Assembly (NCBI GenBank): GCA_902461935.1
Contig: CABPZP010000005.1
Span: forward strand, 1-64,000
Origin: Merdicola sp905200315
GTDB lineage: Bacteria; Bacillota; Clostridia; TANB77; CAG-508
Length of the DNA stretch: 64,000 nucleotides
Reading direction: 5' to 3'
Below are positions 51,447 to 60,820 of this stretch, piece after piece. Position numbers and translations under genes: made by a program. Below the pieces are notes generated by a model that saw only the letters and a list, made by a program, of their open reading frames with translations, was not told the DNA's origin and did not search any database. Each line of letters opens with the position of its first letter. Position 1 is the stretch's first letter.

Positions 51447-53208
51447 ATGAATAAAATAGTTGAAAGCTTTGAGGCTGTAAGAGAGATATATAGAGAGATA
51501 CTTAAAGAAAAGTGGGGTTTTGTTCAACAGTCTGACGCACGGAGGTGCTTTAAATAATCACAAAAATAAAAAAGAAGGAAGAGAAATTTTCAAAAATGCC
51601 TCAAATTGTAGTGCAAAAACAAAAAATAAACATACCAATAAAAAAATAACGTCAAGCAATCTAATCTCAAACATCCAACGTCCAACCTCTAATTCTGCCA
51701 TTACCTTAATTGCTCTAATAATAACCATAATTGTATTGCTAATTTTAGCCGGTGTAACTTTAAATATGATAATGGGAGAAAATGGAATAATAAAAAAAGC
51801 ACAACTTGCAAAAAGCAAAACGGAAGAAGCACAACAGAAAGAAGAAAATGAATTAGAAAATTTAAACAAACAAACAAATGACCAAAACTCAAATAATCCA
51901 GAAAATTTAGAAATTGATGATGAATTACAAAAAATCTTAAAAGAAGCAGGAATGTCAATATCTACGGAGGATATTTTGAATACTTCAGCAATAATGGATA
52001 AAATAAAAGGCTTAATTCCAGAAGAAACTGAAGATACAGTTAAAAATAAAACAACAGAAAATGGAATAATTGAATATGAGGATATATATGGAGGAAAAAT
52101 AAGAACAAATGATGAATATTCAAATCGTTATGCATGGAAGGCATTAAATGGAAATACTAACGATATGGCATATACATCTTTAAAATGTCAATCGAATTTT
52201 TATATAGAATATGAATTTCCAAATGAAGTATATGCAGTGAAAACAAAATTTTCAATAGGAAACGGTAGTAATTATACTGGGAAAAGAAGAATTGTTGTAC
52301 AAGGATATAATGAGAAAAATAAAACATGGGAAAATATAACAGATGAATTAGTATATAGTGGTAATCATGCTGCAATGAGTGAAATGAGAGATATAAATTT
52401 AAAATGCGAAAAATCATACAAAAGATTTAGATTACAATTTTTAAGTATAGAAGATTCTACAGGATATGCTGCTGAAGATTCTTGTGTTATGATATTCCAA
52501 CTATATGGAACAAAAAGTGAGCAGAACAATTTTGATGAACAAGATTTAATAAATAAAATGTTAAGGGAAAATAATATAAAAATAAGTTTAAAAGATATGA
52601 TGACAAATAAAGACTTTACAAAAAGGTTGTTAAACAAATTATCTATAGAAACAATAAAAAATAATAATACTTTAAGAGAAAATGGATATGAATTAATACC
52701 AGAAGAATCAGAAAGTACAGTTAAAAATAAAACGACAGAAAATGGAATAATTGAATATGAGGATATATATGGAGGAAAAATAAGAACAAATGATGAGTAT
52801 CCAGACAATTATGCATGGAAAGCATTTGATGGAAAAACACTAACTCAAACATATGCATTAGCAGTAGCAAAACCAGCTGAATTTTATGTGGAATATGAAT
52901 TTCCAAATGAAGTGTATGCACTAAAAACTAAATTTGTAATAACAAATAATAGTAAGTATAATGGAAAAAGAAGAGTAGTGATTCAAGGCTATAATGAAGA
53001 AAATAAAATTTGGAAAAATATAACAGAAGAATTAGTGTATAGTGGAAATTATAGTAGTTTACCTGAAGAAAGAAACATTAATTTAATATACGATAGACCA
53101 TATAAAAGATTTAGATTACAATTTTTAAGCATAGAAGACTCAACTGGATATGGAGCACAAAATTCTGGAATTATAACATTTCAATTATACGGAAAAAACA
53201 AAAAGTAA
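51447..53208 (+). CDS. Pilin-like surface protein with two discoidin-like repeats, probable +1 frame change at CGG
   Basis: ATG 51447 has an AAAAGGAG site and opens 31 codons up to CGG 51540-51542; the zero frame stops at 51557. Skipping the C joins it to the long frame (open from 51520 to 53208), which has no good start of its own. After a basic stretch comes one long hydrophobic helix SAITLIALIITIIVLLILAG as in pilin-like proteins. A coiled segment follows, then two related repeats of about 160 residues, each with EYEFPNEVYA(V/L)KTKF and PYKRFRLQFLSIED-type ends. These look like F5/8C-type carbohydrate-binding folds. Surface attachment is inferred. If no frame change occurs, a 36-codon leader precedes a gene with an unclear start. 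Confidence 0.7.
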
Positions 53209-53225
53209 AAGAATATATATAAAAT

Positions 53226-53254
53226 TTGACAATATTTAATATTTATGTTAAAAT
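53226..53254 (+). promoter_or_regulatory. Promoter of the rplU-rpmA operon
   Basis: TTGACA, 17 bases, TAAAAT. Confidence 0.75.
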
Positions 53255-53257
53255 TTG

Positions 53258-53342
53258 TAAATGTAATCCGCTTAATCGTGGTAAGTAAATGCTATGAAAC
53301 AATTAGCTACCTTTGGTTTGGGATTAGCGAGTATACGAAAAA
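53258..53342 (+). ncRNA. Ribosomal protein L21 leader (likely)
   Basis: The roughly 90-base transcript leader before rplU contains short complementary blocks and lies where Firmicutes carry the L21 autoregulatory leader. An open frame crosses it (53294) but lacks a ribosome site. The call rests mainly on position; the fold was not computed. Confidence 0.4.
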
Positions 53343-53359
53343 GGGAGGTGCATTTAAGA

Positions 53360-53716
53360 ATGTACGCAATTATTGAAAGCTGTGGAAAACAATATAAAGT
53401 AGCAGAAGGAGATGTTGTTTTCTTTGAAAAATTAGATACTGAAGAAGGTAAAAAAGTTAGCTTTGATAAAGTTATTTTAGTATCTGATGAAGGAAAAGTA
53501 GAAATAGGAAATCCTTATGTTAAAGGTGCAAAAGTAGAAGGAAAAGTTGTAGCTCACGGTAAAGGTAAAAAAATAATTGTTTTCAAATATAAAGCTAAAA
53601 AGAATTATAGAAGAAAACAAGGACACAGACAACCTTACACAAAAGTTGAAATTACAGCAGTTAAAACTTCTAGTGCAAAAAAAGCTACTGCTAAAGCAGA
53701 AAAAGTAGAAGCTTAA
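53360..53716 (+). CDS. rplU: 50S ribosomal protein L21
   Basis: The 118-residue protein starts MYAIIESCGKQYKV and has KIIVFKYKAKKNYRRKQGHRQ, the L21 signature that binds 23S rRNA. It ends in an Ala/Lys tail. GGGAGGTG precedes ATG 53360; the frame opens earlier but the L21 N-terminus begins here. rpmA follows with no gene between. Confidence 0.95.
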   Translation: MYAIIESCGKQYKVAEGDVVFFEKLDTEEGKKVSFDKVILVSDEGKVEIGNPYVKGAKVEGKVVAHGKGKKIIVFKYKAKKNYRRKQGHRQPYTKVEITAVKTSSAKKATAKAEKVEA

Positions 53717-53778
53717 TGTTTAATTAGATATTTAATTAAAGAGATATAAAAATTTAAATTGCGAAGGGAGTGAAAAAC

Positions 53779-54057
53779 ATGGCACATAAAAAAGGGCAAG
53801 GTAGTGTTAAAAACGGTAGAGACAGTGAGTCTAAACGTTTAGGTGTCAAAAGAGCAGATGGACAATTTGTTTTAGCAGGAAACATTCTTGTAAGACAAAG
53901 AGGAACACATATACATCCAGGAAAAAATGTTGGTATCGGTGGAGATGATACATTATTTGCATTAGAATCTGGAATAGTAAAATTTGAGAAAAAAGGTAAA
54001 GACAAAAAACAAGTTAGTGTTTACCCAGAAGCAGAAGCTGATAAAGCTGAAGCATAA
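53779..54057 (+). CDS. rpmA: 50S ribosomal protein L27
   Basis: The 92-residue protein begins MAHKKGQGSVKNGRDSESKR. ATG 53779 fits the GGGAG site; a GTG nine bases earlier is inside that site. Most Firmicutes L27 carry an N-terminal extension removed by the protease Prp, encoded between rplU and rpmA. Here both the extension and the prp gene are absent, as in E. coli. The acidic tail (EAEADKAEA) is unusual. Confidence 0.95.
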   Translation: MAHKKGQGSVKNGRDSESKRLGVKRADGQFVLAGNILVRQRGTHIHPGKNVGIGGDDTLFALESGIVKFEKKGKDKKQVSVYPEAEADKAEA

Positions 54058-54089
54058 AAAAGAATTGCAGAAATGCAATTCTTTTTTTA
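54058..54089 (+). terminator. Terminator of the L21/L27 operon
   Basis: AAAGAATTGCA-GAAA-TGCAATTCTTT followed by T residues. Confidence 0.9.
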
Positions 54090-54101
54090 TGCCTTGAAAA
54101 C

Positions 54102-54181
54102 GTTACAATTCAGTAAGATCTGATTTTATAAATTTATTTTTAAGAGAATTGGGCTCACTACATTTTTTACTGAACTGTAAC
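54102..54181. mobile_element. 80-bp MITE-like element with 15-bp inverted ends
   Basis: GTTACAATTCAGTAA (54102-54116) and TTACTGAACTGTAAC (54167-54181) are inverted repeats with one mismatch. Between them is 50 bases of AT-rich DNA with no ORF. A lone copy of the right end lies at 37850-37863. No target-site duplication is clear. The rest of 54182-54281 holds nothing else. Confidence 0.5.
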
Positions 54182-54281
54182 ACTTATTTATAGCTTTTAT
54201 ATAAAAATTATTGCTAAAAAATACATTTAATATAAAAATAAAACTTAATTATTAAATAAAATTAAGCCAATACATAAAGCA

Positions 54282-54310
54282 TTGACTTAATAAAGAAACT
54301 ATTGTAAAAT
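54282..54310 (+). promoter_or_regulatory. Promoter of the LamG surface protein
   Basis: TTGACT, 17 bases, TAAAAT. Confidence 0.7.
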
Positions 54311-54359
54311 AAATGTATCTGTAGACAGTAGAAAAATGTCTAAAAAGGAGAAAAAACAA

Positions 54360-56314
54360 ATGAAAAATAATATGAAAATTTATAATAAAATAAAATCAAA
54401 CATTTTGGCATCTAACCTTGAACCTCCAACATCCAATACTGCTATTACACTAATAGCCCTAATAATAACAATAATCGTACTTTTAATCCTTTCCGGTGTA
54501 ACTCTAAGTATGGTAATGGGAGAAAGTGGAATATTTGGAAAAGCAAATTGGACAAAATTTGTTACAGAATTTAGAAATATTGAAGAAGCAGAGCATTTAT
54601 ATGAGTTAAACAATCAACTTGATGAAAGCAAAGAACAAACAAAAAATAATTATGCAATAACGCAAACTACAATTGAAGCAACAGGAACATTAAAAGATAC
54701 AATAATAGAAAATGAAGGAGATGAAAATCCACAATTATATATAATTGATTTAAGTAAATTGAATTTAGCGGAAATAAAAAATGAATATGTAATAAACGTA
54801 AATAGTGGAAAAATATATAGAAAAGAAGGTTTTTCTTATAATAATAAAATATATCATACACCAGATAGTGGAAGTAACGAAGAAAATGTAGAAAATAATA
54901 AAACTTTGGGATATGTAGAAGATGGACTAAAAGTTTTGTATGACGGAAAACAAAATACAAAAGATGGACACAATAATGAAAGTACTACTTGGGAGAACTT
55001 AATAGAAGATGAAGAAATAAAAAACAGTATGGATGGAAAATTACAAAATGTTAATTTTACAACAGAAAGTGGATGGACAGAAAATTCATTAATACTAGAT
55101 GGAATAGATGACTGGGTAAAAATGGGATATTTTTATAAAGAAAACATGACAATAGAAATTTGTGCTAAACCTTTAGATGTATCAGTTGCAAAGAACCAGT
55201 TTTATATAGCAAATGTCCAAAATGGTGGAATTGGAATAAAAAAGATTCCAAATGGAAGTAATAATGGGCAGATATATACATCACAATATGATTTTATATC
55301 AAATAAAAAGGATATAAAATTGAATCAAATATATTCAATGTCAACAGGTATTAGTAATGAAAGGATATATTTTAATGAAAATGATAATTATGTTGAATCG
55401 GCTAATAGTAAAAATCTTCGGAAAGCCTGAATCAAATACAATATTTGCGATAGGAACAAATCCAGATGGAAAAGCAGAAGGAGTAACTTCTGGAGATGAC
55501 AGAACTAATATGGAAGTATATTCAGTAAGAATATATGATAGATGTTTAACCAAAGAAGAAGTAGAACAGAATTACGAAAACGATAAGAAAAGATTTAACA
55601 TACAAGAAATACCCGAAATAAAAACACCAGATTATGTAACAGATGGGCTTGTAAGTTTATTAGATGCGGAAAAGAATACGAAATATGGACATAGTAAAAG
55701 AACATCAATATGGCAAAACTTAGCAGGAACAACAAATGCAAGTTTAAAAAACGTAAATAATACATTAGCAAGCGGATGGACGAAAAATTCATTAATATTA
55801 GATGGAATAGATGATTGGGTAGAGGTTGGCTATTACCATAATAATTATATGACAATTGAAATTGTTGCAGAACCATTAACTATAGTTAATGATAAAAATC
55901 AATACTATTTAGCTAATATCGAAAGCGGAGGAATTGAAATATGGAGGTATAAGAACAACATAAATATGCGGTTCAGCATATTTATCTGGATATCAATATG
56001 TAAGTAGTAATAAAGTGACAGAAATCAATAAAATATATTCTATGTCAACAGGTTTTAATGGTGAAGAATTATATTTTAGAGAAAATGATATAAAAAATAC
56101 TGCAAATTATACTGGAAGTATAGGAAATCCAAAATATTCAACAGTATTTGCTTTAGGAGTAAATCCATATGGACAAAGTGATGGTACAGGAGGTTCAGAA
56201 GCAAGATTTAATATGAAAGTATATTCAGTAAGAATATATAATAGATGTTTAACAGAAGATGAAATAAAACATAATTATGAAATAGATAAAGCAAGATTTG
56301 GAATAACTGAATAA
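54360..56314 (+). CDS. Pilin-like surface protein with two LamG-like repeats and two +1 frame changes at CGG
   Basis: The frame is broken twice. Part one (54360-55430) has a pilin-like helix TAITLIALIITIIVLLILSG and most of a first LamG/concanavalin-like domain (WTENSLILDGIDDWVKMGY). At CGG 55419-55421 it must move +1 to read GKPESNTIFAIGTNPDG. The second domain (WTKNSLILDGIDDWVEVGY) must move +1 again at CGG 55969-55971 to read GSAYLSGYQYVSS and end at 56314. With both C bases skipped, the two repeats align with each other without gaps around both sites, giving about 650 residues. ATG 54360 is set by AAGGAG. The domain type usually binds sugars. It could instead be a pseudogene. Confidence 0.7.
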
Positions 56315-56321
56315 GATATAG

Positions 56322-56350
56322 AGGGCGACCAGTGGTCGTCTTTTTTTTAT
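56322..56350 (+). terminator. Terminator of the LamG surface protein
   Basis: GGCGACCA pairs with TGGTCGTC, then eight T residues. Confidence 0.85.
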
Positions 56351-56362
56351 TACTTATAATAA

Positions 56363-56391
56363 TTGACAAATAACATAAATTTATGTAAAAT
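56363..56391 (+). promoter_or_regulatory. Promoter of rnpB
   Basis: TTGACA, 17 bases, TAAAAT, eight bases before the RNA starts. Confidence 0.8.
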
Positions 56392-56398
56392 AGAAAAA

Positions 56399-56742
56399 GA
56401 GTAAATTGGATGGTCGCGTATAGCAAGGTCGCAAGGCAGCGTACGAGGAAAGTCCGGGCTCCATAGAGCAATGATGCTGGATAACGTCCAGTAAGGGTGA
56501 CCTTAAGGAAAGTGCAACAGAAAATAACCGCCTATTTTATAGGTAAGGGTGAAAAGGTGAGGTAAGAGCTTACCGCTTGTATGGTGACATACAAGGTCAA
56601 TGTAAACCCCATCTGGAGCAACACCTAAAAAGAGGGTTAAGACTGCTCGTCGTCCTCTAAATTGGTGGCTTTGAGACATATGGTAACATATGTAATAGAT
56701 AAATGACTGTCCTAGACAGAACCCGGCTTACAGATTTACTCT
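56399..56742 (+). ncRNA. rnpB: RNase P RNA
   Basis: About 344 bases with the conserved cores GAGGAAAGTCCGGGCTCC near the 5' end, ACAGAAAATAACCGCC, AAGGGTGAAAAGGTGAGGTA, GTAAACCCC, and the closing GACAGAACCCGGCTTACAG. The ends GAGTAAAT and ATTTACTC pair to form P1. This RNA is the catalytic part of the enzyme that trims tRNA 5' ends. Confidence 0.97.
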
Positions 56743-56756
56743 ATTTTTATAAAATT

Positions 56757-56787
56757 AAAAGGACCAAAAAAATTGGTCCTTTTTTTG
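56757..56787 (+). terminator. Terminator of rnpB
   Basis: AAAGGACCAA pairs with TTGGTCCTTT, followed by T residues. Confidence 0.9.
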
Positions 56788-56838
56788 GTAATATGAAGAA
56801 ATCTTATTTTCCACCAATATAGAAGTATAACTTTGTCC

Positions 56839-56870
56839 GAAAGCAATACTTTTGGTATTGCTTTTTCTTT
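56839..56870 (+). terminator. Second terminator-like hairpin before the FAD oxidoreductase gene
   Basis: AAAGCAATAC pairs with GTATTGCTTT and T residues follow. A 63-codon frame over this stretch (56833-57024) is not credible because it starts inside the hairpin. The gap 56871-57024 has no other gene. Confidence 0.7.
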
Positions 56871-57024
56871 TAATTTTTTAACATTTTTATTGATGTTACT
56901 AATGTTGCAAGTTTTTCTATTTCTACACTTTGTATTATGTTTGTATGCAAATATTTTATTGTATTATAAAAACATATATGATATAATTTCTAAAGTTTTA
57001 AAATATATAGAAAGAAGAATGTAA

Positions 57025-58572
57025 ATGAAGAAAATAGTAATTATAGGTGCAGGACCTGCAGGCCTTACTGCTGCATATGAATTATTAAAAAATAAGGAAG
57101 ATTATAAGGTTACAATTCTAGAAGAATCAAATGAAATAGGTGGAATTTCTAGAACAGTTAAATATAATGGAAATAGAATGGATATAGGTGGACACAGATT
57201 CTTTTCAAAAGATGAAAGAATAATGAATTTATGGAAAGAAATTATGCCTATTCAAGGGAAACCATCTTTTGATGATGAAATATTAGAAAGAGAAAAGCCA
57301 TTAGAAAATAGTGGACCTAATCCAGAAGTTGATGATGAAGTAATGCTTGTTAGAACAAGAGTGTCTAGAATTTATTATTTAAAAAAATTTTTTGACTATC
57401 CTATTAGTATGAAATTCCAAACCTTTAAAAACATGGGATTTATAAGAACAATAAAAGCAGGTTTTAGTTACTTAAAATCAACAATAATAAAAAGAGAAGA
57501 AAAATCATTAGAGGACTTTTATATAAATAGGTTTGGAAAAGTATTATATAGTATGTTTTTCGAAAAATACACAGAAAAATTATGGGGAAGACATCCAAGT
57601 GAAATATCATCAGACTGGGGTGCTCAAAGAGTAAAAGGACTTTCTATAAAAACTATTATAAAAGATATGTTATCTAAAATATTTAAAATAAAGAATAATA
57701 AAAATACAGAAACATCATTAATAGAACAATTTTGGTATCCTAAATATGGACCAGGCCAATTATGGGAAACACTTGCAAAAAAAGATACTGAAAATGGTGC
57801 AAAAATATTAAAAGGTTGTAAAGTAGAAAAAATAAATGTAGAAAACGGAAAAGTACATTCTATAACCTATATAAAAGACGGAAAACAAGAAGAAATAATA
57901 GGAGACGTATTTATATCTTCAATGCCTTTAAAAGATTTAGTTTTAGGAATAAATAATACACCAAAAGAAATTAGTAAAATAGCAGAGGGATTACCATACA
58001 GAGATTTTATAACAGTAGGACTATACTTAAATAAGTTAAAATTAGAAAATAAAACAAATATAAAAACACTTGGAAACATAGTACCAGATTGTTGGATTTA
58101 TGTTCAAGAGGCAGATGTAAAAATAGGAAGAATACAAATATTTAATAACTGGTCACCATATTTAGTAAAAGATGCAGAAAACAAAGTATGGATAGGACTT
58201 GAATACTTCTGCACAGAAAATGATGAATATTGGAATATGAGTAAAGAAGAATTTGTAGAATTTGCTATTTCAGAACTTGTAAAAATGAACATAATCGATA
58301 AAGAAGATGTATTAGACTCACACGTAGAAAAGGTAAAAAAAGCATATCCAGCATATTTTGATACATATGAACACATAGATAAAATAATAAACTATGTAGA
58401 TTCCTTTGGAAACCTATATTGTATAGGAAGAAATGGTCAACATAGATACAATAATATGGACCATTCAATGCTTACAGCAATAGAAGCGGTAAATAATATA
58501 AAAAATAATGTAGAAGACAAACACAATGTATGGAATGTAAATACAGAAAAATCATATCACGAAAAGAAATAG
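57025..58572 (+). CDS. FAD/NAD(P)-dependent amine-oxidase-like oxidoreductase
   Basis: The 515-residue protein starts with the dinucleotide-binding motif VIIGAGPAGLTAAYELL and has EIGGISRT followed by DIGGHRFFSK, as in UDP-galactopyranose mutase and protoporphyrinogen-oxidase-like enzymes. Near the C-terminus RNGQHRYNNMDHSM is typical of this subgroup, often found in surface polysaccharide loci. It may act on a nucleotide sugar or lipid-linked sugar. The ribosome site is GAAAGAAG. A GT39-like gene lies three genes downstream. Confidence 0.8.
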   Translation: MKKIVIIGAGPAGLTAAYELLKNKEDYKVTILEESNEIGGISRTVKYNGNRMDIGGHRFFSKDERIMNLWKEIMPIQGKPSFDDEILEREKPLENSGPNPEVDDEVMLVRTRVSRIYYLKKFFDYPISMKFQTFKNMGFIRTIKAGFSYLKSTIIKREEKSLEDFYINRFGKVLYSMFFEKYTEKLWGRHPSEISSDWGAQRVKGLSIKTIIKDMLSKIFKIKNNKNTETSLIEQFWYPKYGPGQLWETLAKKDTENGAKILKGCKVEKINVENGKVHSITYIKDGKQEEIIGDVFISSMPLKDLVLGINNTPKEISKIAEGLPYRDFITVGLYLNKLKLENKTNIKTLGNIVPDCWIYVQEADVKIGRIQIFNNWSPYLVKDAENKVWIGLEYFCTENDEYWNMSKEEFVEFAISELVKMNIIDKEDVLDSHVEKVKKAYPAYFDTYEHIDKIINYVDSFGNLYCIGRNGQHRYNNMDHSMLTAIEAVNNIKNNVEDKHNVWNVNTEKSYHEKK

Positions 58573-58587
58573 AAGGGAGAAATAAAT

Positions 58588-59040
58588 ATGCAAATAATTT
58601 ATCATGGAAGTTATTGTAAAGTAGAAAAACCAAAAATTATGGATGGAAAATTTACTAGAGATTTTGGAAAAGGATTTTATTGCACAATATTATCAGAACA
58701 AGCAGAGAAGTGGGCTAAAAAATATGATACACCTGTTATAAATATGTATGAATATAATGAAAATACCAAATTAAAAATTAAAGACTTTACAGTGATGACA
58801 GAAGAATGGTTAGATTTTATAATAAACTGTAGAAGTGGAAAGCAACACAATTATGATATTGTAGTTGGTGCAATGGCAGATGACCAAGTATACAATTATG
58901 TTAATGATTTAATAAATGAAACTATTACAAGAGAAGCCTTTTGGGAACTTGCAAAATTTAGACATCCAACACATCAAATTGCATTTTGTACAGATGAAGC
59001 ATTAAAATGTATTAAATTTGTAGGAACAAAGGAGATATAA
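58588..59040 (+). CDS. DUF3990-type protein (ART-like toxin candidate)
   Basis: The 150-residue protein reads IIYHGSYCKVEKPKI, then FTRDFGKGFYCTILSEQAEKW, and VVGAMADDQVY. These are the features of DUF3990, which belongs to the ADP-ribosyltransferase-like fold. It is followed 2 bases later by a DUF3791-like gene; these families often occur together and may be a toxin-antitoxin pair. Function is inferred from the fold. Confidence 0.75.
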   Translation: MQIIYHGSYCKVEKPKIMDGKFTRDFGKGFYCTILSEQAEKWAKKYDTPVINMYEYNENTKLKIKDFTVMTEEWLDFIINCRSGKQHNYDIVVGAMADDQVYNYVNDLINETITREAFWELAKFRHPTHQIAFCTDEALKCIKFVGTKEI

Positions 59041-59042
59041 AA

Positions 59043-59489
59043 ATGGGGGAATCACAAAAAGATAATGATTTATTTTTTGTATGTAGTTTAATTGAATATA
59101 TTTCTAGAAAAACTAAGAATACTAAAAAATACATAGTAGAAAAATTGGGAAAAGAAGCTATAAAGAAAATATATGATTTAGCAGAAGTGTATCACTGCGA
59201 AAATATGGAAAAAGTTTCAGAAGAATTAATACAAAAATATAACATACCAAATGGTACTTATGACATATTAACAGAATGTAAATATAAAACTCCAACAATA
59301 TGGGAGTTAGGAAGAATATATCAAAGATTAATAATAATGGTAAATAATAATGAAGAAGAATATATAGATACATTATTAGAAGTTTTATCTTCATGGATAA
59401 TTGAAAAAATAGACAATTATAATAGTAGTATGTATTATGAAAATCCAATTTATATATATGAATGCTATAAACAAAATAAAATAATATAA
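59043..59489 (+). CDS. DUF3791-like partner protein
   Basis: The 148-residue helical protein reads DLFFVCSLIEYISRKTKNTK then LGKEAIKKIYDLAEVYHCEN, which fits DUF3791. The extra C-terminal half (IWELGRIYQRLIIMVN) is longer than the short family members. It is coupled to the DUF3990 gene and may neutralise it. Confidence 0.65.
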   Translation: MGESQKDNDLFFVCSLIEYISRKTKNTKKYIVEKLGKEAIKKIYDLAEVYHCENMEKVSEELIQKYNIPNGTYDILTECKYKTPTIWELGRIYQRLIIMVNNNEEEYIDTLLEVLSSWIIEKIDNYNSSMYYENPIYIYECYKQNKII

Positions 59490-59501
59490 AGTGGTGAAAA
59501 A

Positions 59502-60803
59502 ATGAAGATAAAAAACAAATATAAAATATTAATTTATATAATAATTGGACTAGCCTTAGCCATTAGACTAGCATATATAATAAAAATGCCATATACAGAA
59601 AAGCAACACGATGTAGAACCAAATGGAAATGGTCTAAGCTATATTTTTACGATATATGAAACAGGTCATTTGCCAGAAGATAATATAGGGCAACACTATC
59701 ATCCACCACTACATCAAATAATATGTGCAATGTTTTTAAAAATAATTAGTATATTTAATACAGATGTAAATTTTATGTGTGAAAGCTTACAGTTTGTAAC
59801 ATTAATATACTCAATGGCATTAGTATTTATAATATATAAAATTTTGCAAGAATTATATATAAAAGAGAAATATAAAATATTAGCAATGATAGTAGCTGCA
59901 TTTCATCCAACACTAATTATATTATCAGGAAGCTTAAATAATGATTGTTTATGTTTAACATTAACAATATGGACAATACTTAGATTAATAAAATGGTATA
60001 AAAATGATAATATAAAAAATACAATATTACTTGCAATTATAACAGGTTTATGTGTAATGGCAAAAACATCAGGGGCAATAGTTGCAATACCTATAATGTA
60101 TATATTTTTATTAAAATTATATAGAAAAGTAAAAAAATCCGAAAACAAAGTATTAGTAATAAAAAAATATATGTATTTATTTATATTTTTTGGATGTATT
60201 TCTTTGTCAATAGGACTATGGTATCCTATAAGAAATTATATAGAATTTGGACAACCAATATTATATGTAATGGATCCACATAATTCCGATTTATATGTAG
60301 GAAATTACACGTTATGGCAAAGATTTTTACCGTTTTCAAGCGAAATAAATCAAATGTATTGTGATCCATGGAATCAATACAATATACCAATATTTTTGCT
60401 TAAATGTTCATTGTTTGGAGAATATAGTTGGAATACAAATGGAGCATTTGAAAATTTATATGTTGTTTCTATATTAGCAAATATATATTTAATAATTCAA
60501 ACAATATATTGTATTATATCTCAAATGATGAATAAAACAAAAAGAAATAAGCAATGGAAAATAGCATTTTTACTATTATTTATATTTAACATATTTAGCT
60601 ATATAACAATGAATATAAAATTGCCATATGGTTGCACAATGGACTTTAGATATATTGCATCAACAGTGTTTACGGGAACAATGTTTGTAATATTCGAAAT
60701 GCAATCTATAAAACAAACAAAAATAATATACTATTTAATTACTACGCTAACAGTAATTATGTGTTTATCAACAGATACAATATTGTTATTATCGCAAGTG
60801 TAA
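59502..60803 (+). CDS. Membrane glycosyltransferase, GT39/PMT-like
   Basis: The 433-residue protein has about ten membrane helices. The first outer loop carries KQHDVEPNGNG, with acidic residues in the place of the catalytic Asp-Glu of PMT/ArnT enzymes, then QHYHPPLHQ, a common GT39 motif. Such enzymes move a sugar from a polyprenyl-phosphate carrier onto protein or glycan outside. The acceptor is unknown; the surface proteins in this window are candidates. Confidence 0.75.
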   Translation: MKIKNKYKILIYIIIGLALAIRLAYIIKMPYTEKQHDVEPNGNGLSYIFTIYETGHLPEDNIGQHYHPPLHQIICAMFLKIISIFNTDVNFMCESLQFVTLIYSMALVFIIYKILQELYIKEKYKILAMIVAAFHPTLIILSGSLNNDCLCLTLTIWTILRLIKWYKNDNIKNTILLAIITGLCVMAKTSGAIVAIPIMYIFLLKLYRKVKKSENKVLVIKKYMYLFIFFGCISLSIGLWYPIRNYIEFGQPILYVMDPHNSDLYVGNYTLWQRFLPFSSEINQMYCDPWNQYNIPIFLLKCSLFGEYSWNTNGAFENLYVVSILANIYLIIQTIYCIISQMMNKTKRNKQWKIAFLLLFIFNIFSYITMNIKLPYGCTMDFRYIASTVFTGTMFVIFEMQSIKQTKIIYYLITTLTVIMCLSTDTILLLSQV

Positions 60804-60820
60804 AGGAAAGGAAAAGTTAA

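Noticed and set aside
56833..57024. 63-codon hydrophobic frame before the FAD oxidoreductase
   Set aside because: It starts inside a terminator hairpin with no ribosome site. The hydrophobic look comes from T-rich DNA.
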